This document shows, piece after piece, positions 45,666-58,700 of a stretch of DNA of 64,000 nt. Both the position numbers and the translations under genes were made by a program. The notes under the pieces were generated by a model that was not told the DNA's origin, did not search any database, and saw only the letters and a list, made by a program, of their open reading frames with translations. Origin of the DNA: Ignelater luminosus (taxonomy: Eukaryota; Arthropoda; Insecta; Coleoptera; Elateridae). Location: contig VTPC01091060.1 in NCBI GenBank assembly GCA_011009095.1, forward strand, positions 75,087 to 139,086, in the 5' to 3' direction. Each line of letters begins with the position of its first letter. Within the stretch, counting starts at the first letter, position 1.

Positions 45666-47039
45666 TTGCCAAAATATAATGGTAATTATACAAAGTGGTT
45701 AGAGTATAAAGATACATTTGAATCATTAATCCATTTAAATAACTTCATTAATGCCATTCAAAAATATCATTATTTAAAGGCGTCACTAGAAGGGGAGGCA
45801 AAAAGGGTTATTGAATTTTTAGAATTTTCAGATAATAATTATAGTGTGGCGTGGGAGTTGCTGTGTGAACGTTTCAATAATTCGAAGCTTCTAGTGCATA
45901 ATCATATCAAATCAATTTTCGAATTAGAATCAATAGTTAAGGAAAATGCCATTGCTATAAGAAATTTAAGTGACAATATCCAAAAACATTTACGTGCCCT
46001 AGAAACGTTAAAACAGCCCACTAAACACTGGGATTTGTTAATCATTTACATTATTACCTCAAAATTAGATAAATCAATGGTTCATAAATGGAAGAAACAT
46101 AAGATTGACTCAGAGTTTCCAACGCTAGATGATATGAAACAATTTTTAAGATCTAGGGCGGATTTATTAGAGACATTAGACCGAAACCATTCGATTAAGC
46201 CTCAACACCAATTTAGGGGAAAGCAATTAGCTATAAAACACGTGTCACTAGTATTTTCAAATATAAAATGTAATTTTTGCAAGGGCGATCACCCAATTTA
46301 TAAGTGTAGCGAGTTCTTGAAGATAGATGCAGGTGCGCGAACAAGTAAAGTCAGAGAATTAAATCTTTGTATCAACTGTCTCTGCACTAATCATATAGCT
46401 AGGAATTGCAAAGCGGGTTCTTGTAAAATGTGTAATAAAAGACACAATTCGTTATTACATTTGGTTGCAGATCAATCGAGTACTAATCTCTTAATTTCCA
46501 ATGGAGCGTCGCAAGTTGCTTTTTCTTTATATAGTTTTAAGCCGTATGTGTTATTATCTACTGCAGTAGTATCGGTTTATAATGCACAGAAGGAATTATG
46601 CAATACGAGAATTCTTTTAGATAGTGGTTTGCAATTAAACTTAATTTCATCCGATTTATATAAAAAACTTAAATTGAAACAAGAACCAGCAAATATATCG
46701 ATAGTGGGAGTAAATTCAGTCAGCTCAAACCTAACCTCAAAATGTAACATAACTATTAGATCGCGTTACAACAATTTTAGCGTAACGGTAACATGCTTCA
46801 TTTTACCAAACATTACTGAGATGTTACCTTCATGCAATTTTGATGTCAGTAAGTGGAATATTCCAAGCAATGTGAAGTTAGCAGATCCAAGCTTTAATAA
46901 ATCAGGTAGTGTCGATTTACTAATAGGGGGAGCACATTTTTGGGATTTAATCCGAAAGGAAAGAATTCAATTGCAAAGATCATTACCAGTTTTACAGAAT
47001 TCAGTATTTGGGTGGCTAATTGCTGGGGCAATAAATTAA
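45666..47039 (+). pseudogene. BEL/Pao gag-protease segment (457 codons)
   Basis: Open frame with the gag block DUF1759 (LPKYNGNYTKWLEYKDTFES is the family hallmark at its start), three Cys/His knuckles (CNFCKGDHPIYKC, CINCLCTNHIARNC, CKMCNKRHNSLLH), and the DUF1758 aspartic protease with ILLDSGLQLNLISSDLYKK. In relatives the catalytic motif is DSGSQ; here Ser is Leu while Asp is kept. The frame closes at 47,039 before the RT linker, which continues in another frame. The listed start is not a true initiation site because gag continues upstream. Confidence 0.88.
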
Positions 47040-47114
47040 CCCACGGAAAAGGCAATTTGTTGTTTTTCAAAAAGTAACGAGGTTAAGGAGTTTGATTTAA
47101 CAAAATTTCGGGTT

Positions 47115-47582
47115 GTGGAAGAATGTGAGGAACATGCAATTTTATCTAGTTACGATCAAGCATGCGAAAAGCATTTTGCGGAAAACACATTAAGAGATAG
47201 TGAAGGACGATTCATCGTCCGTATTCCATTAAAACATTCACCCGCTAACATAGGCGATTCGAAAAGAGTAGCAACAAAACGATTATTACAGCTAGAGCGC
47301 AAACTTAATTCTAGTCCTTCATTTCAAGACCAGTATACTGATTTTATATCTGAATATTTAAAATTAGGTCACATGTCGTTGTCGCATCAATTTAGTAACA
47401 ATAGTCTTAACTATTTTCTTCCGCATCACGGAGTATTCAAGCAAGACAGTTTAACTACTAAATTGAGGGTGGTTTTCGATGGTTCATGTAGCACTGACTC
47501 AGGTTGGTCTTTGAATGATATTCAGTATTCTGGTCCCGCAATTCAGAATGATATTTTCGAAATCTTATTACGTTTTAGGTAA
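47115..47582 (+). pseudogene. BEL/Pao protease-RT linker and RT N-terminus
   Basis: Contains FIVRIPLKHSPANIGDSKRV, HGVFKQDSLTTKLRVVFDGS and the block SLNDIQYSGPAIQNDIFEIL typical of Pao reverse transcriptases. It stops at 47,582. The next palm segment (VADIAKMYRQILIHPEDRY) is readable just beyond, in another frame, and then the deletion removes the catalytic region. Confidence 0.85.
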
Positions 47583-48233
47583 TACCAATTTATTGTTGTA
47601 GCCGACATAGCTAAGATGTATCGACAGATCTTAATTCATCCGGAAGATCGGTATCTTCAAAACATTTTGTGGAGCGATTCTCAAATAAATAATCTTACAC
47701 TGGATCAAAACAGAACCTAAGTTATTGCAAACATTTGTAGCAAATAGAATCTCTGAGATTCAATCAATTTCGCAAATAAATCAGTGGCATTACATTAATA
47801 CTAAAGAGAATCCAAGCAGATATAGGGTCTCGGGGAGTATACCCTGATAAACTTGTAACTTTACAATCATCGTGGCTCGGTCCATCATGGCTTTCAAAAA
47901 GTAGTATCGATTTTCCAGAGCAATTACCTCCACACAATTGTGTGCAAGTACCGGAAATGCGAGTCTCGGTAAATACATGTACAGATACCACAAGCAATTT
48001 TCAATTTGAGTCATTCTCCAATTTAACTAAATTAAAACATGTCATGGCATACTACTTAAGATTTATTACAAATTCTAGGAAACCCAAAGCAGACAGAGTA
48101 TACGGGACTTTGACAGCAGTTGAATTAAAACGTAGTATGAACCGTTTAGTTAAGTTGGCGCAAGCTGACACATTTGCAAATGAAATAAAATCATTAACAT
48201 GTAATCACGTTTTTAATAAAAAAACATAATTTA

Positions 48234-49435
48234 ATGGGATTGACGCCCTTCATCGATGCTGAAGGTTTATTAAGGGTTGGAGGTAGATTGAAACATTCGC
48301 AATTACCCTTTCAAGCGAAGCATCCTTTATTGTTGTGCGGTAAGCATTATCTTACCAAACTCATTTTCACATACGAGCACAAGGCTTTACTGCATGCAGG
48401 ACCGCAATTGCTGTTAGCCACTGTTCGGCAAAGGTATTAGCCTATAGGTGGTATGTGTGCTGCTAAACGGGTAGTGAGGAATTGCATTGATTGTTTTAGA
48501 ATCAAACCTAAATCGCTTATTCCATCCATGGCAGACCTTCCAGAACATAGGGTAACAGCAATGCATCCCTTTTATGTATCTGGGGTTGATTATGCGGGTC
48601 CTTTCTCTTTAAGAGATCGCAAGGGTCGTGGATGTAAACTTATCAAAGGATACATTTGCCTATTCATATGCTTTTCCAGTAAGGCCGTCCATTTAGAGTT
48701 AGTTACAGATCTAACGACAAAATCTTTTATATCAGTTTTACGAAGGTTTACTTCAAGACGTGGTAGACCAGGTCACATATATTCAGATAATGGCACTAAT
48801 TTTACAGGTGCAAACCGAGAATTAAGAAGTTTAAAAACATTTTTTACTAACAGTTCCGACGATATAATTAAACACTGCGCAGACGAAAGTATTATTTGGC
48901 ATTTTAATCCACCAAGCGCTGCACATTTTGAAGGGTTATGGGAATCGGCTGTGAAAAGTGCTAAACACTATTTATTTAGAGTACTTCAGGACACAAAATT
49001 AACATATGAAGAGTTTAACACTGTGCTTGTGCAAATTGAAGCAACCTTAAACTCCCGCCCACTACATCCATTGTCCGCCGATCCCAACGATCTCCAACCT
49101 TTGACCCCATCTCACTTTTTAATTGGGAGGGCCAATTGCAGCTACTTCAACAATTACACCAAAGTTTTTGGAACCGTTGGTCGAAAGAATATCTGTCTCA
49201 ACTACAACAACGTAAGAAATGGAAGACAGATACATCACCGATTAAGGAAGGGACATTGGTGGTAATAAAACACGATAATCTGCCGCCAATCAACTGGGTC
49301 GTGGGCAGAGTAGTGAAAGTGCATCCCGGTGAAGACGGTGTAGTGCGTGTGGTAACTGTGAAAACAACAAAAGGACTGCTCAGAAGACCTACTGCAAAAA
49401 TATGCCCATTACCACTGCACCCTAATGGACAATGA
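48234..49435 (+). pseudogene. BEL/Pao integrase and C-terminal domain
   Basis: Pieces in shifting frames. 48,234-48,440: GLLRVGGRLKHSQLPFQAKH and ALLHAGPQLLLATVRQRYW, the zinc-binding region with its HxxxxHxGxxxL pattern. 48,453-49,265: CIDCFRIKPKSL, the integrase core with VSGVDYAGPFSLRDRKGRG (first Asp), IYSDNGTNFTGANREL (second Asp) and HFEGLWESAVKSAKHY (Glu), so the DDE triad is kept; then LQPLTPSHFLIGR. 49,136-49,435: after a frameshift, the DUF5641-like tail (LVVIKHDNLPPINWVVGRVV, VKTTKGLLRRPTAKICPLPL). Confidence 0.88.
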
Positions 49436-49618
49436 TATAATGTGAATCTTTTGAAACTGACTATGTCATTGTTATGTTTATTTTGTTTATCTTGTATTGT
49501 GTATTTGTTTGTTTATTTTTTTCTTTTTGTTTTACCATGTACAACGATATAATTTGTGTGTTTTGTTTATTGTTATTATACATCTAAGTAAGTTGAACAG
49601 TGTTCAACGGCGGGAGTA

Positions 49619-49843
49619 TGTTAAGAGAATATTACATTTGTATTGATTTACGATGATTGTCGAGGATGGCCGAACATACGAGTAAAGGGTGCGCAAGAAA
49701 TGTATTAGCAACCCTTTTCCTCTTCCACAGCAACAGCCGTCGAATTCACAGTTAAATAAACGTCTTTTACATTTACAATTCACGAGTATTTTTCTATCAA
49801 TTATACAGTCCATTACACTGAAGTACATTTACAATTTGCAACA
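49619..49843 (+). repeat. BEL/Pao 3' LTR
   Basis: Begins tgttaagagaatattaca right after a purine-rich tract and ends ...aatttgcaaca, a tg...ca pair of about 225 bp. The partner 5' LTR is absent, so the right-hand limit is a best estimate. Confidence 0.6.
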
Positions 49844-52254
49844 TAGCTCTTGAATTAATTAGATTAGTGAAGGAGGGTGCTAATGAAAATTTTTTATATT
49901 ATTTTGTTTCTTTTACCATTATTTAAAAATTTACTATTGAAATCTCTATGCTGCGTAAACCAATTCTACATCCTGTATAGTGATTCAAACATTATTTTTC
50001 GTTTTCAGTTAGTAATAAATAATAAATAAGAAACAGAATATTATTAAACTGAATAAAATACGAAATCACGAGTTTATATAAACGTTTTATAGCGATAAAT
50101 AGTAGAGTAATAATTAATATAAATCTAATCTAATTTAAATAAATTTCACTTTATTACCCACATACATCATTAGGATCACAGTATAGCATGCTTTTCTACC
50201 CTATACTTAATATCTGATATACTTAACAGCCCAAGCAGAAAATTATATGTTGACATATGTACAGAAATAAAAAATTATAAATAAAATATTTACACCTTGT
50301 TCAAAAATAGATTTGTAATTTAGACGGCACACAAATATTTACAAAAAAATCGCCGGATAAAGTCATATATCATTATTACCTCATTAAGATTTATTACAGA
50401 ATTTGTTTGAAAAATTCTAACGACACATAATTAAACCTACCCACACTTATTTATCATTATACATATAATGTTAAATTAATTATTGCGTAATTAACGGTTT
50501 ACAATAAAATTCAATTGCAAACTTTAACAAGTTCTGATAAACAAAAAATAAATGGAAATATATAAGTAAAAGCCTACTTGGTTTAAATATTAACTATCCC
50601 GTTGCAATATTTTAATTTTAATTAGACTTTATTTTTCCTTTGGGTATTGTAGAAATAATCAATGAGTTAATGAACAGCTAGGTAGGTTTTACACAGTTAA
50701 GTCTAAGTTGGCTATTTATGATCTTGTCCCGTACAAAAGCCTGCAAGTTCATTAAGGTTACAGTTATATAAAAATAAGAAGAGGCTTCCATTAGACATTC
50801 ACGTATTATAATACTGTAAAGAATTTTTAATGCAGCGAATTATATTAAATTAAAGTTTGTAATTTTGTATCTCCTTGCTAGAGGTGAAAAGTAAACTCTT
50901 ATCAATTTAATGCAAGGTGTATTAATAGTTAAAACTTTAATTTACTTACCGGGGTTGCAAAATCGTTTTAATTTGAGCTTAACAGTAAATTTCTCAAAAG
51001 CTGCTAAGGTTTTTAATTGAATCTCTCTTTTACATTTTCAGAGTTCTAGTTATTTTTGGGTTTTCCATAAATCAATTTCCTTCTGAAACATGTACTAAGA
51101 GTCTGTCAAAAGAAAATTCCAAGTAAAACTTTTAGGATATCAAAGTCCATCAATAAGTGGAATTTTAAATTTCTGGAACTGATTTTAACCTAGTGTTCGT
51201 CCTGAATGGTCTCAGGTTAAGACAATTTCCACCACAAAACGACTAGACGAATATTATGGCGCCTAAAATCTCTCGAGGTGTTTTATATCTATTGAAGCAC
51301 ACAAGTAGTGTGTTCGTAATATTGCAATCTGGCTTCACCCCTTTGGGAATCCAGATCGTTGGACCTCTTTCCGGAAGTCTTATATTCTTCAACACCGAAA
51401 TAGACCACTACACCAATCAAGAAGATCAGAGTTCAGTTTTCTATACTTTCTCTGCGACCTAGAAAGAGATTCATTTTAACATTTCTGGTATTATTAGTAA
51501 GGTTAAGGGGCACTCGATTTTGTGAATGTGAATGTTTAGCGTTCGGCTTATGAAAGTTTAAGCTACTGCAGTTTAACATAATTAGAGATTGTTTCAATTC
51601 AAGGTTAACAGTAGGATTTACTAAATTATTTACTTACCTGCACACAATCAAAATCAAAACTTCTATCTAATTAATTTTTATAGCTGCCAAAACTTCTTCT
51701 ATTCTGATTTTGCACATGGGTAGTATAAAGTGATTTGAGTGCACAAAATTGTTTTGAAAATAAAAGGGTAGCGAATAAGAATCAGATGTGAAACTTTAAA
51801 TGCGTTTCATAAGAAACGTTAGTAGTTAGTAGGGTTATACCTCGTCCTGGCAATAAATTAAAAAAAAGCGGAAGCTACAATTATAATTCTTGCTTTTTAT
51901 TCGAATCTTATATTGCCCATAACTTTATCGGCTCTATTGTTTATTATTTTTAATTACTAACTGGGAACCAAAGTTTGTTTTTATTGCTGTTATGTACTTA
52001 TGTTTCTGTTGTTTACTCACATTATTATATTTTCTTTGCAATGTTTTTATACTCACATACAAGTTTATACACAATCTGTCATTAGTTTATGTTCTAATTA
52101 TTATGGTAGCGTTTTACACATGTGCATGTTATTTGCTTGCTGTGGTTTTTCTAGTTTTTTTTTGCAGAGTAATTGAAAAGAATTTTATGAATTTATTAAT
52201 CGACGGAATTTCTATTTATGTTTTTATACAATGCTATTCTTTATTTATAAGTAT
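49844..52254. other. 2.4-kb stretch without recognised gene
   Basis: AT-rich throughout. A less AT-rich patch at 51,180-51,470 contains a 68-codon frame with no recognisable domain; I do not call it. Plus-strand hydrophobic frames at 51,992-52,321 reflect t-rich composition. Confidence 0.4.
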
Positions 52255-53451
52255 AACGAGTGTCACAAAAGTCTTAAGCAATCTAATTTTGATGTTCTTC
52301 ATGGAGATCATGTGGGTCTGACAAGGTCAAAGTTGCTTCCTCGTTCATATGTTTGGTGGTTTGGCATAGATGCTGACATCGAACGTCACGTTAGGTGTTG
52401 TTATGTGTTAGTCAACTCAAACTTGTGCTAAAGTTCAGTTATCTAGTTGGTCTAGTGCTTCTCAGCTGCGGGAAAGAGTTCATTTAGGTTTGTTGGATAC
52501 CTGTGGTGCTAAGATGTTATTATTCATTGATGATTACACAAAGTGGGTCGGGTGTTTCAAAATATCTACTACAAATGTCAGTGATGTCATGTCAAGATTA
52601 AATGAGTATTTCGCTAGGTTTTCAGTCTCTATCACGATCATCACAGATAATGGTCCCCCGTTTAATTCATTTGTGTTTAAGTCGTATTTGTTTATGAGGG
52701 GGATAAGGCACGTCACTATTGTTCTCTAGCACCCGAGGTCCAATGGTCTGGCTGAAAGACAGATCCAGTCGATTAAAAAAGAGTCTTGTTAAGTCAGTAG
52801 TTTTCAAGTCAGATATGCGTCTTGCTACAAGATTGGAACAGTGCTTGTATTCTATACGCTCCACTCCTTCATCAGTCACGAGAATATCCCCTGTATCATT
52901 GATGCTAAAATACGAATCTAAAACTACTCATATATCTTTCGCAAATTCAGTCAAAGCCAGAATCCATTTTGAAGTCCGATAAATCAAATTCTGGAAAGTT
53001 AAATGAGAGTGTAAGGTCTGAACAGCGGTCATTTTTTTTAAATGATAAAGTTCCTGTCAGTTTGCATATATCAAAAGTTCAGTCAAGTGGTTCCCTGCAA
53101 GAGTCATAAAGAAATTAGGGAATGTACTTATACATCGTGAAAATTAGTAACGGCATCACAAAGAAGAGGTATATTTTGAAGGCCAGTCAGCTCATCGAGA
53201 AATGGCCGAAGAAGTAAAGCCTCAAGATTGGGTGTCGTTTCCCGGTCCAGTGGCATTAACCTCAGTAAACAGAGTCAGTCAGCAGAGCACTCCGTCAAGC
53301 TACCACTGTCCAGTCTTGCCTAAACCCAACATCACTCACTCCGTCTCATCAAACTACACCGCCTGGTACACCAGTTCGGGAGCGCAGGTCACCAGTGCGC
53401 TTTTCGCATAGCCAGTATGAATAAACTTTTTTCCGTTGGAGGGAGAAGTAA
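52255..53451 (+). mobile_element. Gypsy integrase fragment
   Basis: Plus strand: HVGLTRSKLLPRSYVWWFGI with DADIERHVR (integrase zinc domain end), LFIDDYTKWVGCFKI (core), IITDNGPPFNSFVFKS (second catalytic Asp), then in another frame NGLAERQIQSIK (catalytic Glu) and SMxKYESKTTHI-like linker sequence. Around 53,330-53,400 the C-terminal segment TPPGTPVREHRSPVRFSHSQ resembles the PVRRSxRxxxPPxRF end of Gypsy pol. A purine tract ggagggagaagtaa (53,439-53,452) marks the end. At least four frame changes. Protease, RT and RNase H are missing upstream. Confidence 0.8.
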
Positions 53452-53740
53452 TGTCGTAAAGTTATAGTTATTCTGTCAATATCAAGTAGATTAATATTTA
53501 CAACTGATATTAAAATCCCTCTCCACGCACGGTATTTGCAGAGTGAGTAAATACTGCAATATTACACTTGATGCTATCTAACTTTGCAAAATTTACAACC
53601 TTAAATTTGTTATGAAATCAGTAACAAATAATTAAATATAATAATCATTTATCTTGATTGTTGCCTCAATACAGAGCTAACACCATACGAATTGCTATCG
53701 CATATGTTAAAATGCCTGAAGACTCCAACGTTTGTAACTC
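53452..53740 (+). repeat. Probable Gypsy 3' LTR
   Basis: Starts tgtcgtaaagttatagttat immediately after the purine tract. The sequence style (tg start, short leader) fits an LTR, but the outer boundary is not defined because no second copy is present. Confidence 0.45.
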
Positions 53741-53753
53741 AGATTGAACTTCA

Positions 53754-55100
53754 CTACGTAAGATAAAAGGTGCAGTGTAGGCAGGCTTTATGAAAGATAG
53801 GTACAGTGAACTTTTTAACTGGTAGGTCATTACCTAACTTAGAAAAAGTATATGGGCATTTTTGTTCTAACTCACTAAGGTTGGCACGGGTTGCAGGCAG
53901 CTTTAAGGTCACCGACTTGACAAGATTCACCGTGCTCGTAGCACGCAACCTTTCTCTCCAGTCTGATATAAAACGATTTAAACAGACTACTCTCATCAAT
54001 GGAGTACCAGTCTAATTTAAAGAGTCAATTAACGGTATATCTGAAAACAAACTACCATTAAAACCAACATTTACATTTACACTACCTAAGATTTTCAACG
54101 GCAATTGATTCGTTACTTTGAGTCTTCCATTAAATTTAGACAAGCGTGCATCACATGAGACTTTTTTGTATACACTCAATGGTACGATAGCAGAAAGCAA
54201 GCCAGAGTCCAACAGAAAAAAAACTGAACGGCCATTGGTACTTAACTCCAGATGCACTGGTGACAAATCCTCATCCAGTCTCGTGTGGTTGCAGACATAC
54301 TTCACGTAATTGTTACTAGACCTCTGCGTTGCTGACGAAGACAACTGTAAGTTGCTTGAACCGCAAAACGAGCGGTATGGCCCTTGAATTTGGAATTACA
54401 ACAGGTCCAAGATGACGCAGGACGATATTCTGGGGTACCTGAGATAAGATTGAGCACAGCCCTTAGAAGAGAATTATTCCGGTGACGTGATGGGGACTTC
54501 TAAGTTGACCTTCCCTGGACTCTAAACGATGAATTCAAGTGATTAATGTAGTTTCTATTGACTGACCTTGACCTCTAACCAGACGAATTTTTGGAGACAA
54601 CATTCACATCAGACTCAAGACTTGACTTGTTATTGGAAATACGGACTTGTTATTTATTATCTTCTGCTAGAATCCCGCTTATTATCATTTTCTCCCGTAG
54701 TCCAACAAGGAGTTGATCTCTTAAGGCTCTATCCAAATAAACACTAAACTCGCAACGAATTGACAATCTTTTTAGATCAGTTTTGAAGTCCATAAGAGGC
54801 TCACCTTTATTTTGCTTATGGCTACAAACTTGAAAGTCTCACTTATTTTATAACCTTAGATGTCGAAGAATAATACCCTTTTAATACTTTCGAACAATTT
54901 GTGATGGTGGACTGACTGGCGGTGTTCGGAAATAGCTTGTTTTTCAAAGTTTTATAAGATTTCGGATCCAACAAAACTGTAAGGAAATTAACCTTCTTGG
55001 GATCAGAAACAGGAACAAAAAGTTCTCAATCGGCTCCACTTCTGGATTAAAATGGCTGATGTTCATGTTAAAACACCTTTGTTTGTGACTCAGACTTCTC
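53754..55100 (-). mobile_element. Gypsy gag-protease fragment, opposite orientation
   Basis: Minus strand from 55,100. Gag region QNKGEPLMDFKTDLKRLSIR, CEFSVYLDRALRDQLLVGLR (54,820-54,680). Protease region LELSTNGRSVFFLLDSGLLS, AIVPLSVYKK (54,270-54,160). Then the protease-RT linker with LSELEQKCPYTFSKLG and PVKKFTVPIFHKACLHCTF (53,940-53,770), equivalent to the block that enters the RT fingers. The protease D-S-G is kept. The fragment stops where the plus-strand Gypsy LTR begins, so the two pieces meet tail to tail and could be halves of one inverted family. Confidence 0.75.
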
Positions 55101-55747
55101 ACCACTCTGGACTCCGGTGCTTATGACCGACTTGAAAACTTCGACAATAAAGGAAAAAAAATTTACTAACACGTATCTCTAAAATGCTATAACGTGGGCT
55201 TAAGGCATTTAAAATAATAGACGAACTTCGCTGAAAAAACCTGACATTTTAATGAACAAACTTAGACTAACTGTTTTTAACAAAAATTTGTAAATATTAA
55301 CCTACTTGAAAATAATAAAATTCTTAAAAGATATCTCTTGAAGTATCTAAAAGCCTAAAATAAGGTTACGTAAGCAAAGTGTTATTTTTGTGAACTGTCC
55401 CTGTAGAACTGGTAGCTAGCACGAGCAATAGGTAGGACAAATATTCTATGTCACCATCTGTTTGAGATTGTGAGGGTAGGTAGGGTTTCATTGATCGACT
55501 CTTGTGTTATTGTTATATAAAAGTCCCCAAGACGAATCCGCTGTCTGTCTCTACCATATTTAGTTTTTAGATTAGCGGAAGAAGGTAATGAGGTTTCAAT
55601 AGAACATATTCACAAACCTCTTATTATACAGAGTATAATCAAAAGTAAAATAAAAGTGTGAACAAAGTACTGAAAATACAAAAATTGACAGTATTGATAA
55701 AATTATGACAGACCTTTTTTCTGACGTGATTAATTAATATTTCAACA
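55101..55747 (-). repeat. Copia 3' LTR (inner edge 55,747) and spacer
   Basis: On the minus strand the purine tract gagtgggggtg ends at 55,748 and is followed by tgttgaaatattaattaatc, an LTR start. The LTR reaches an uncertain point, perhaps about 55,390. Between there and 55,101 no gene is seen. Confidence 0.5.
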
Positions 55748-58700
55748 CACCCCCACTCAAACTTAGAACTCCCATAAGAGACTGTCTGTTGTTCTTAAAA
55801 GGTCCTACACTTAACGACTAGGTCAGGAAATCTGCCAACTGGTCCTGGCTTCTCACGTAGTTAATAGCAAAGGTTTCTTCTTGTGATCTTTGCCGTACAA
55901 AGTGGTAGTGTACTTCGATATGTTTGGTTCAGCGGTGGAACTCCGAGTTTTTTTAAACCGTATAGTGCTTGCATTATCCACTAGAAGTTTTGGAACTTCT
56001 TTCAGATTGCCAACTTCTCTCAATAAGCGACTCAACTATATCAACTCTTTAGCAGCCTCACTTGCGGCAATGTATTCAGCTTCTGTTGTGCTTAGAGCAG
56101 TCGTTTGTTGCTTTCGGCTTACCCAAGTGACTGCTCCTCTTCCTAAGGTAGTTACAATCCCTGTTATGGATCGACGCATCTTGTCACCATTTGCAAACTC
56201 CACATCACTATAACAAGTCAGTTTTAACTGAAAATTTTTCTTGTAAAAAAGACCATACTGACGTGTTCCGGCCAAATATTTCAGTACACGTTTTACGGCT
56301 ACCCAGTCTGAGTATTTTGGACAATCCAACACTTCAGAAACAGTACTGACAGCATATGAAATATCCCGGCGTGTTGACATGGCTAGAAAAAGTAGACTCC
56401 TCACAGCTTCTCTATAAAGCACTTTCTCATCGTGAGATGGGTTATCACAATCAAGATTACTTTTCTTTTCACATGGAATAGAGACGAACTTAGTATCATT
56501 CATATTGAACTTTTTCAATTATTGATTAATGTAAGCTTCCCGATATACATAGATTCTATATCACAATTCTTCATTTGCATTCCCAAGAAGCTTTCTAAGT
56601 TCCAATTGTTATTTTAAATTTCAGTTTTAGCTTTTCTAAGAATTCCTGAACATCCTTTCTGTCCCAATTATGATTCCATCATCAACATCGACGACAACCG
56701 TCAGCTTGCGTTTGTCACAACCTTTACTAAAGAGACAAGGATCTGCTTGACTTAGGTAAAATCCCAACTTTTTCATATATTCAACAAATTTGTTGTTCCA
56801 ACAGCGCGGCGATTGTTGAAGCCCGTACAGACTCCTATTCAATTTACAAACATTCTGCACCATCATGAAAACATTCAAGTTGTTGCATATAAACTTCATT
56901 TTTAAGTTCACCATATAAAAAGCAGTCTGAATATCAAATTGCGCCAGGTCATATGATTCTGCAGCGGCAACTGGTAGTAGAGTACGTACAGTATCAAACC
57001 TAGCAACCGGACTGAATTTCTTCATTTGTGTCTAGTTTGGTTTTTAGAACCCAACGATTTGAAATTATTTTTCTGCCTTGAGGAGGATCGAGAAGTGTCC
57101 ACGTATTTGGCTCAGCCAGGAAAATAATTTCACTCTTCACGGCTTTCCACCACAAGTCAGCCTGGTCAGATCTCAAAGCTTGCTGAACAGTTAAATCACC
57201 TTCTGCCAGAAGAACATAATTACTTAAATAAGACGGGAGCTTCTTAACTCTATTACTGCGTCTTATATCATTATTTTCTATAGGAGGATTTGAATTCTTT
57301 TTAGGCTCTGAAGTGACACTGTTTTCCTTTTCGTCATGTATCTCAACACAAGAGCCCTCTTTGATTGTCAATTTGTTTTCAGCCACTGCTCTTTTCTGCT
57401 TAAACACTACATAATGAGTTATACAGGTTCTTCTCTTACTAGGAACATAGACCCTATAGCAATCCCTAAGACCATGATAACCAACTAGAATGCCTGGAAT
57501 ACTTTTTGCATTCCATGTTTTACGTTTTTGTTTGGACTCCACAAAGCATTCAGTTCCAAGCACTTTTAAGTGTTTCCTATCTAAACTTCCAATGATGATT
57601 TATTTTCCTCGCGACTAGGCACATTCATATTTAATAAGTATACCGCCATGTTACATGCCTTTCCCACAGAAACTTTGGCAGATCGCAATTTCCGTTGTCA
57701 CAGAGCAAAATCTTAACTTGAATTCCTTTCTGCTTGGCTTCAGACAAAATATTTTCAAACAGTCAGCCAATTCATTTTTGTGGGTCAAGAAAACTATACG
57801 TCGGTACTTACTATAGGCGTCCTTAAATAATGCAAAGTAACGTTTTCTACCAAGAAAGGTTGACTCCATTGGTCCACAGATATCTCCACTTATGACTGCT
57901 CCTGGTTCTTTAGGAGGATCAGGCCTACTACGAAATGGACACCTGTGAACCTTGCCTAAAACATATCTATCACAATATTCATCTCCAGTCAGATTAACCT
58001 CATAACGAATCATCATATACTTCACATGGCGTTTCTTCTAATGACCTAGTCGTTCATGCCATAGCTGCAAACTATCTGATACCTGGGCAAGGTACACAGC
58101 CTCTGCTGTTACAACTTTCAGGTTTAAGATATACAGTTCGCTTGCTAGACGACCAGTCAGGCACTTCTCTATTGAAAGTAAACGTATAGTCTTTAACATG
58201 TGCACAAAATATATGACCCTGGGATGCTGCTTTGTTTTCATCGATGTTAACTTCGATTGTAATATCACCTTGACCCAACAGACGTTGAGTCATTACAAAA
58301 GTAATCCTTGTTAAAGGTTATAACTATGAGTCTTCGCTCCGGTATCAGCGGTCCAATTTGTAGCGCTCGTTGTACTGCTACATACGAAACGGTATTTCTG
58401 CTTGGACAGATCTTCGTTCAACTTTTCACCAATCTTGTCTGGACAAGCAGGGGATAAATGTCCTCTTTTTCTACAACGAAAACACTTGACGTTTTTAATG
58501 CTCTTCAAACTTTGCTATTGTTTTATATCGCCATTAACAAGCAGTTGTTTTGGTTTGTTCGGAGTTTGTGACAAAAAAGCTGCCTTTTGCACCTCTACAT
58601 TAGCACGTTGCTCAATAGTTCAGTTTTTTTCTACCAAATTTTTCAGAATGCGATCCGAACTGGACATAGACTTTCACACATTTCTGAACTCTCTGAAGTG

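Larger units (their letters stand above)
45376..49843 (+). mobile_element. BEL/Pao LTR retrotransposon, 5'-truncated and internally deleted
   Basis: Gag, protease, RT start, integrase and 3' LTR are in plus orientation. The 5' LTR and gag start are missing: the sequence enters gag at about 45,376, directly after the preceding pseudogene. Between 47,690 and 47,710 the RT palm, RNase H and part of the linker are deleted: the text passes from ILWSDSQINNLTL to KLLQTFVANRISEIQ. Further frame changes occur near 47,040, 47,580, 48,230, 48,440 and 49,140. A purine-rich tract (gcgggag) precedes the LTR at 49,619. Confidence 0.9.

Noticed and set aside
51256..51462. 68-codon plus-strand frame in a less AT-rich patch
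   Set aside because: No domain, no start context, no neighbour support; too short to separate from chance.
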